A stretch of DNA of 35,110 nt. Source: Alphaproteobacteria bacterium (GTDB taxonomy: Bacteria > Pseudomonadota > Alphaproteobacteria > SMXS01). The translations under genes and the position numbers were made by a program. The stretch is taken from assembly GCA_016124315.1 (NCBI GenBank), contig WGNW01000098.1:1-35110 (forward strand), written 5' to 3'. The notes beneath the pieces were generated by a model. That model made no database searches. It was given only the letters and a program-made list of their open reading frames with translations, and was not told the DNA's origin. Positions 31,892-35,110 of the stretch are shown in pieces; position 1 is the first letter of the stretch; the number at the start of each line of letters is the position of its first letter.

Positions 31892-34057
31892 CTACAGGCC
31901 GCCGGCGAGCACCTTGTCGAGGGTCGCCGGGTAGTCGCGCACGCGCACGCCGGTGGCGTTGTAGAGGGCGTTGGTGACGGCGGCCGCGGCGCCGCAGACA
32001 CCGAGCTCTCCCAGGCCCTTGGTCTGCATCGGGTTGCTCCAGTCGTCCCGCTCGTCGAGCAGCAGCACGTCGATCTGCGGCACGTCGGCGTTCACGGCGA
32101 CATGGTACTCGGCGAGGTCGTGGTTGACGATCTGGCCGTGGCGCGGATCGTGCAACAACGCCTCGGTCAGCGCCATGCCGATGCCCCAGGTCATCCCGCC
32201 GAGAAACTGGGAGCGCGCCGTCTTGCGGTTGAGAATGCGGCCCGCCGCGAAGGCGCCCAGCATGCGCCGCACTCGCGTCTCGCCGGTGACCGCGTTCACG
32301 GCCACCTCGGCGAAATAGGCGCCGTAGGTCGCCTGGCGCACCGCCGAGCTGGTCTCGCCCGGCTCCACATGGCCCTCGGCCTCGAGGCAGCGTCCGCCGA
32401 GCACCTCGGCGAGCGGCGTCGCGCGGTTGCCGGCGACGGCCACGCCGTCCTTGAGGGTGAGGTCGCCCTCGGCGCAACCGAGAGCCTCGGCGATCCGCCC
32501 GCGGATCTCCTCGCAGGCGAGGAAGACCGCGGTGCCGCTCGACGACGCGCCGAACGAGCCGCCCGAGCCCGAGCCGGGCGGCAGCTCGGTGTCGCCCAGC
32601 CGCGTGGTGACCCTGTCGGCGGGCAGGCCGAGCATCTCGCAGGCGATCTGGCTCAGCACGGCGTAGCTGCCCGTGCCGATGTCGGTCATGTCGGTCTCGA
32701 CCTCGGCGGTGCCGTCCGGGTTCAGCCGGACGCGGGCCTCGGCCTCCACCACCATGTTGACCCGGAACGCCGAGGCCATGCCCATGCCGACCAGCCATTC
32801 GCCGTCGCGCACCGAGCGCGGTTCCGCCCGCCGCTTGTCCCAGCCGAAGGCGCGCGCGCCCTCGTCCAGCGCCTCGGCGAGCTTGTGGGAGGAGAACGGG
32901 ATGTGCTGCGACGGGTCTTCCGCGGGGATGTTGATCTTGCGGAACGCCACCGGATCGAGGCCGGCCTTCTCGGCCATCTCGTCCATGGCGTTCTCGAATG
33001 CGGTCACGCCGACCGCCTCGCCGGGCGCGCGCACCGAGCCCGCGCAGGTGCGGTTCACCCGGGCGATCCGGAGGCCGGTCGTCCGGTTATCGCCGCGATA
33101 CATGAACGGCGTCGCCTGCGTCACCGGCTCGGAGAACGCCTCGCCGGGCAGGCTGGAGACCAGCGCCTCGTGCCCGATGCCGGTCAGCCGTCCGTCGCCG
33201 CCGGCGGCGAGGCGGACGCGCTGGCGGGTCTCGGAGCGGCGCATGGTCGTCTCGAACACCTGCGGCCGGCTCATGGCGACCGAGACCGGCCGGCCGAGCT
33301 GCCGCGCCGCGAGCGCCGCGGCCACCGCCTCCGGCGCGATGCCGAGCTTGGAGCCGAAGCCGCCGCCCACATAGGGCGACAGGATGCGGACGTTGCTGGG
33401 ATCGATCCCGAGGCTGTCGGCCAGCTCGTTGCGGTTGAACTTCAGCATCTGGTAGCTGCCGCGCAGGGTCAGCCGGTCGCCGTCCCAGTCGGCGATCGAT
33501 GCATGCGGCTCCATGGGCGCGCTGGAATGGCCGGGCGTGGTGTAGGTGACGTCGACGCTGTGGACGGCGTCGCGCATCGCCGCATCGAGGTCGCCCATGG
33601 ACGACTGCTGGTCGTCGGGCGCTTCCGGCTCGACGGCCTCCGGGTCGACGGCGCTGCCCTCGTCCCGCTCGATCTCGAACTGCAGGGCCAGCGCGCCGTG
33701 GCAGGCCTGCTCGTAGGTCTCGGCGACGACGAGCGCCACCGGCTGGCCATTGTAGAAGACCTCGTCCGTCTGGAGCACGTGCAGCCGCTCGCCGGCCTTC
33801 GGATCGACGCCCGGCCGCGGGTCGCGGGGCGCCCACGGCAGAGGGCGCGTATTCTCGTGGGTGAGCACCGCGCGCACGCCCGGCGCGGCCTCGGCCTCGG
33901 CCGTGTGGATCGTATGGATGCGCCCGCGCGGTACGGTGGCCTGCACCAGCGCGGCGTGTGCGAGGTCCGCAAGGGCGAAATCGGCGGCGTAGACGGCCGT
34001 GCCGGTCACCTTGGCCGGGCCGTCGACGCGGGAGACGGCAGATCCGACGATGGTCAT
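31892..34057 (-). CDS. molybdopterin-binding subunit of a PaoABC-type aldehyde oxidoreductase
   Basis: The 721-residue large catalytic subunit of the xanthine-oxidase family. The N-terminal 'a/b hammerhead' begins MTIVGSAVSRVDGPAKVTGT. Molybdenum-cofactor binding segments include YVGGGFGSKLG, PMEPHASIADWDG and PPGSGSGGSFGASSSG. The active-site glutamate is in KGLGELGVCGAAAAVTNALY (about Glu684). Length and C-terminus (RVRDYPATLDKVLAGG) match PaoC. The start is ATG 34057, overlapping the FAD-subunit stop as ATGA. These enzymes oxidise aldehydes, often aromatic, to acids, commonly in the periplasm; the electron acceptor and substrate are not known here. Confidence 0.9.
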   Translation of the reverse strand: MTIVGSAVSRVDGPAKVTGTAVYAADFALADLAHAALVQATVPRGRIHTIHTAEAEAAPGVRAVLTHENTRPLPWAPRDPRPGVDPKAGERLHVLQTDEVFYNGQPVALVVAETYEQACHGALALQFEIERDEGSAVDPEAVEPEAPDDQQSSMGDLDAAMRDAVHSVDVTYTTPGHSSAPMEPHASIADWDGDRLTLRGSYQMLKFNRNELADSLGIDPSNVRILSPYVGGGFGSKLGIAPEAVAAALAARQLGRPVSVAMSRPQVFETTMRRSETRQRVRLAAGGDGRLTGIGHEALVSSLPGEAFSEPVTQATPFMYRGDNRTTGLRIARVNRTCAGSVRAPGEAVGVTAFENAMDEMAEKAGLDPVAFRKINIPAEDPSQHIPFSSHKLAEALDEGARAFGWDKRRAEPRSVRDGEWLVGMGMASAFRVNMVVEAEARVRLNPDGTAEVETDMTDIGTGSYAVLSQIACEMLGLPADRVTTRLGDTELPPGSGSGGSFGASSSGTAVFLACEEIRGRIAEALGCAEGDLTLKDGVAVAGNRATPLAEVLGGRCLEAEGHVEPGETSSAVRQATYGAYFAEVAVNAVTGETRVRRMLGAFAAGRILNRKTARSQFLGGMTWGIGMALTEALLHDPRHGQIVNHDLAEYHVAVNADVPQIDVLLLDERDDWSNPMQTKGLGELGVCGAAAAVTNALYNATGVRVRDYPATLDKVLAGGL

Positions 34058-35037
34058 GGCAGGCCTCCGGCGTCGGCGAGGGCGCGGGCGACGACCCGCG
34101 CGAGCAGGGGGATCTTGGCGGCGTTCCCGGCGACGGGCCGCGCGCCCTCGGTGGCGGCCTCGCCGGCCTCGCGGGCGAGGGCGGCGTCGAGCGTGCGCCC
34201 GATGAGCAAGCGCTCGGCGGGCTCGGCCCGCCAGGGCTTGTGCGCCACCCCGCCGAGCGCGACGCGCGCGTCCTCGATGATCCCGTCGACGACGGCGAGC
34301 GAGACGCAAGCGGAGACGAGGGGCCATTCGAACGAGGCGCGGTGGCGCAGCTTCGTATAGGCCTGCGCGCGGCCGGCGGCGTCGCGGGGCACGAACACGG
34401 CGGAGATCACCTCGCCGGGCGCGAGATCGGTCTCGATCCAGGGCGTTTCGCCGGGAAGCCGGTGCAGCCGCTCGATCGGGATCGAGCGCTCGCCCGACGG
34501 CCCGACGACCAGCGCCTCGGCGTCGAGCGCGACGAGCGCCACCGCGAGGTCGGAGGGGTCGGTGGCGACGCAGGCCTCGCTCGCGCCGAACAGGGCGGCC
34601 TGAACGTCGCGGCCCCGGCGGGCGCCGCAGCCCGTGCCGGGATCGCGCTTCTCGCAGGGCGAGACGCCGTCGCGGAAGTACAGGCAGCGGGTGCGCTGGA
34701 GCAGGTTGCCGCCGATCGTCGCCATGTTGCGCACCATCGGCGAGGCGGTCTCGTCAAGCGCGGCGGCGACGGCCGGCAGGCGCGCGCGCACCTGCGGGTG
34801 GTCCGCGACCTCGGACAGCCTGGCGAGCGCGCCGATCCGAAAGCCGTCGATCGTCGAGGCGATCGACGCGAACGGCAGGTCCCCGATGTCGACCACGCCG
34901 TCCGGCCGCGCGATCCCGTCCTGGAGGAGCTGCACGAGATCGGTCCCGCCGGCGAGGAACACCGTGTTCGGCTCGCGCGCGCCGTGATCGACGGCGGCGG
35001 CGACGTCCCGGACCTTGCGATAGGCGAAGGGCTGCAT
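34054..35037 (-). CDS. FAD-binding subunit (PaoB-type, with [4Fe-4S] cysteines) of aldehyde oxidoreductase
   Basis: A 327-residue CoxM/PaoB-like flavoprotein that passes electrons from the molybdenum and [2Fe-2S] centres. The FAD pyrophosphate loop is FLAGGTDLVQLL (27-38), and ATIGGNLLQRTRC leads into an insert with four cysteines (C118, C128, C137 and C156: CLYFRDGVSPC, PGTGCG, EACVATDPSD). This insert in PaoB holds an extra [4Fe-4S] cluster, absent from ordinary CoxM subunits. The start is ATG 35037, sharing one base with the upstream stop (TGATG); it overlaps the downstream subunit by four bases. All three subunits should be made together. Confidence 0.92.
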   Translation of the reverse strand: MQPFAYRKVRDVAAAVDHGAREPNTVFLAGGTDLVQLLQDGIARPDGVVDIGDLPFASIASTIDGFRIGALARLSEVADHPQVRARLPAVAAALDETASPMVRNMATIGGNLLQRTRCLYFRDGVSPCEKRDPGTGCGARRGRDVQAALFGASEACVATDPSDLAVALVALDAEALVVGPSGERSIPIERLHRLPGETPWIETDLAPGEVISAVFVPRDAAGRAQAYTKLRHRASFEWPLVSACVSLAVVDGIIEDARVALGGVAHKPWRAEPAERLLIGRTLDAALAREAGEAATEGARPVAGNAAKIPLLARVVARALADAGGLP

Positions 35038-35110
35038 CAGGCGCCTCCCGCCGCCTGGCGCACGGCCGCGACGATGTTCGGGTACGCCCCGCAGCGGCAG
35101 AGATTGCCCG
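35037..35110 (-). CDS. [2Fe-2S] subunit of aldehyde oxidoreductase, last 23 residues
   Basis: Only the C-terminal end is in the window: GNLCRCGAYPNIVAAVRQ then AAGGA. The CRC motif with Gly-Asn before it is the second [2Fe-2S] cluster site of PaoA/CoxS-type small subunits. It ends in TGA overlapping the FAD-subunit ATG. Order small-FAD-molybdenum equals paoA-paoB-paoC. The rest lies beyond base 35110. Confidence 0.88.
   Translation of the reverse strand, partial: GNLCRCGAYPNIVAAVRQAAGGA

Overview
The window is GC-rich alphaproteobacterial chromosomal DNA. Its left two thirds carries conserved gene sets of that class: aroA-cmk-rpsA, a FYDLN-acid (TIGR02300) protein, hsp20 with a DUF1150 gene, tRNA-Leu-rnd-lptC-lptA-lptB-rpoN-hpf-ptsN, an NDUFA9-like gene, and an FzlA-like GST overlapping queG. 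The order and the metabolic genes on the right fit a Rhodospirillales-like, free-living organism, but the lineage below class level is inference. I see no phage, insertion sequence or CRISPR array.

Bases 1-3320 hold aroA-cmk-rpsA (minus; rpsA is cut by the window edge), a divergent FYDLN-acid gene, and tRNA-Ala(GGC) with a clear terminator. Bases 3490-6866 hold a class I glutamine amidotransferase, a Sel1/tandem-SPOR envelope protein preceded by a near-leaderless 36-codon ORF, and a divergent hsp20-DUF1150 operon with a sigma-32-like promoter and a ROSE-like thermosensor hairpin. Bases 6837-12625 run on the minus strand from a tRNA-Leu promoter through tRNA-Leu(CAG), RNase D, the Lpt lipopolysaccharide-export genes, sigma-54, ribosome hibernation factor and EIIA-Ntr. 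hpf has its own consensus-like promoter overlapping the rpoN stop.

Bases 12763-18463 hold an NDUFA9-like SDR, an FzlA-like protein, queG, a periplasmic TPR protein, a YeeZ-like SDR and an alpha/beta hydrolase, with two convergent gene pairs overlapping at their 3' ends. From about 18500 the content turns to accessory metabolism: PNPOx-like protein, a second alpha/beta hydrolase, EamA transporter, double EthD-like protein, DUF1330, a type-2 hydroxyacyl-CoA-dehydrogenase-like SDR, ABM monooxygenase, CMD-family protein, 2-hydroxyacid dehydrogenase, Rieske oxygenase, LLM oxidoreductase, SnoaL-like protein and a sulfotransferase. Between them sits a secreted beta-propeller next to an EamA transporter with a strongly histidine-rich tail. 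The window ends in a paoABC-type molybdenum aldehyde oxidoreductase operon, running off the right edge.

The genes from 18.5 to 31.7 kb look like pieces of uptake and oxidative breakdown of an unidentified hydrophobic or cyclic organic compound. Two near-identical palindromes (TTACCGAAAGGTAA and a 13/14 match), 4 kb apart, suggest one regulator controls at least two of these units. No transcriptional regulator other than sigma-54 and EIIA-Ntr is encoded in the window. The most interesting items are the hsp20 control region, the 18-bp hairpin inside the ptsN 3' end, the coupled ORF before the SPOR gene, the tRNA-Leu/RNase D pair, the shared operator, the His-tailed transporter pair and a decayed VOC-family fragment.
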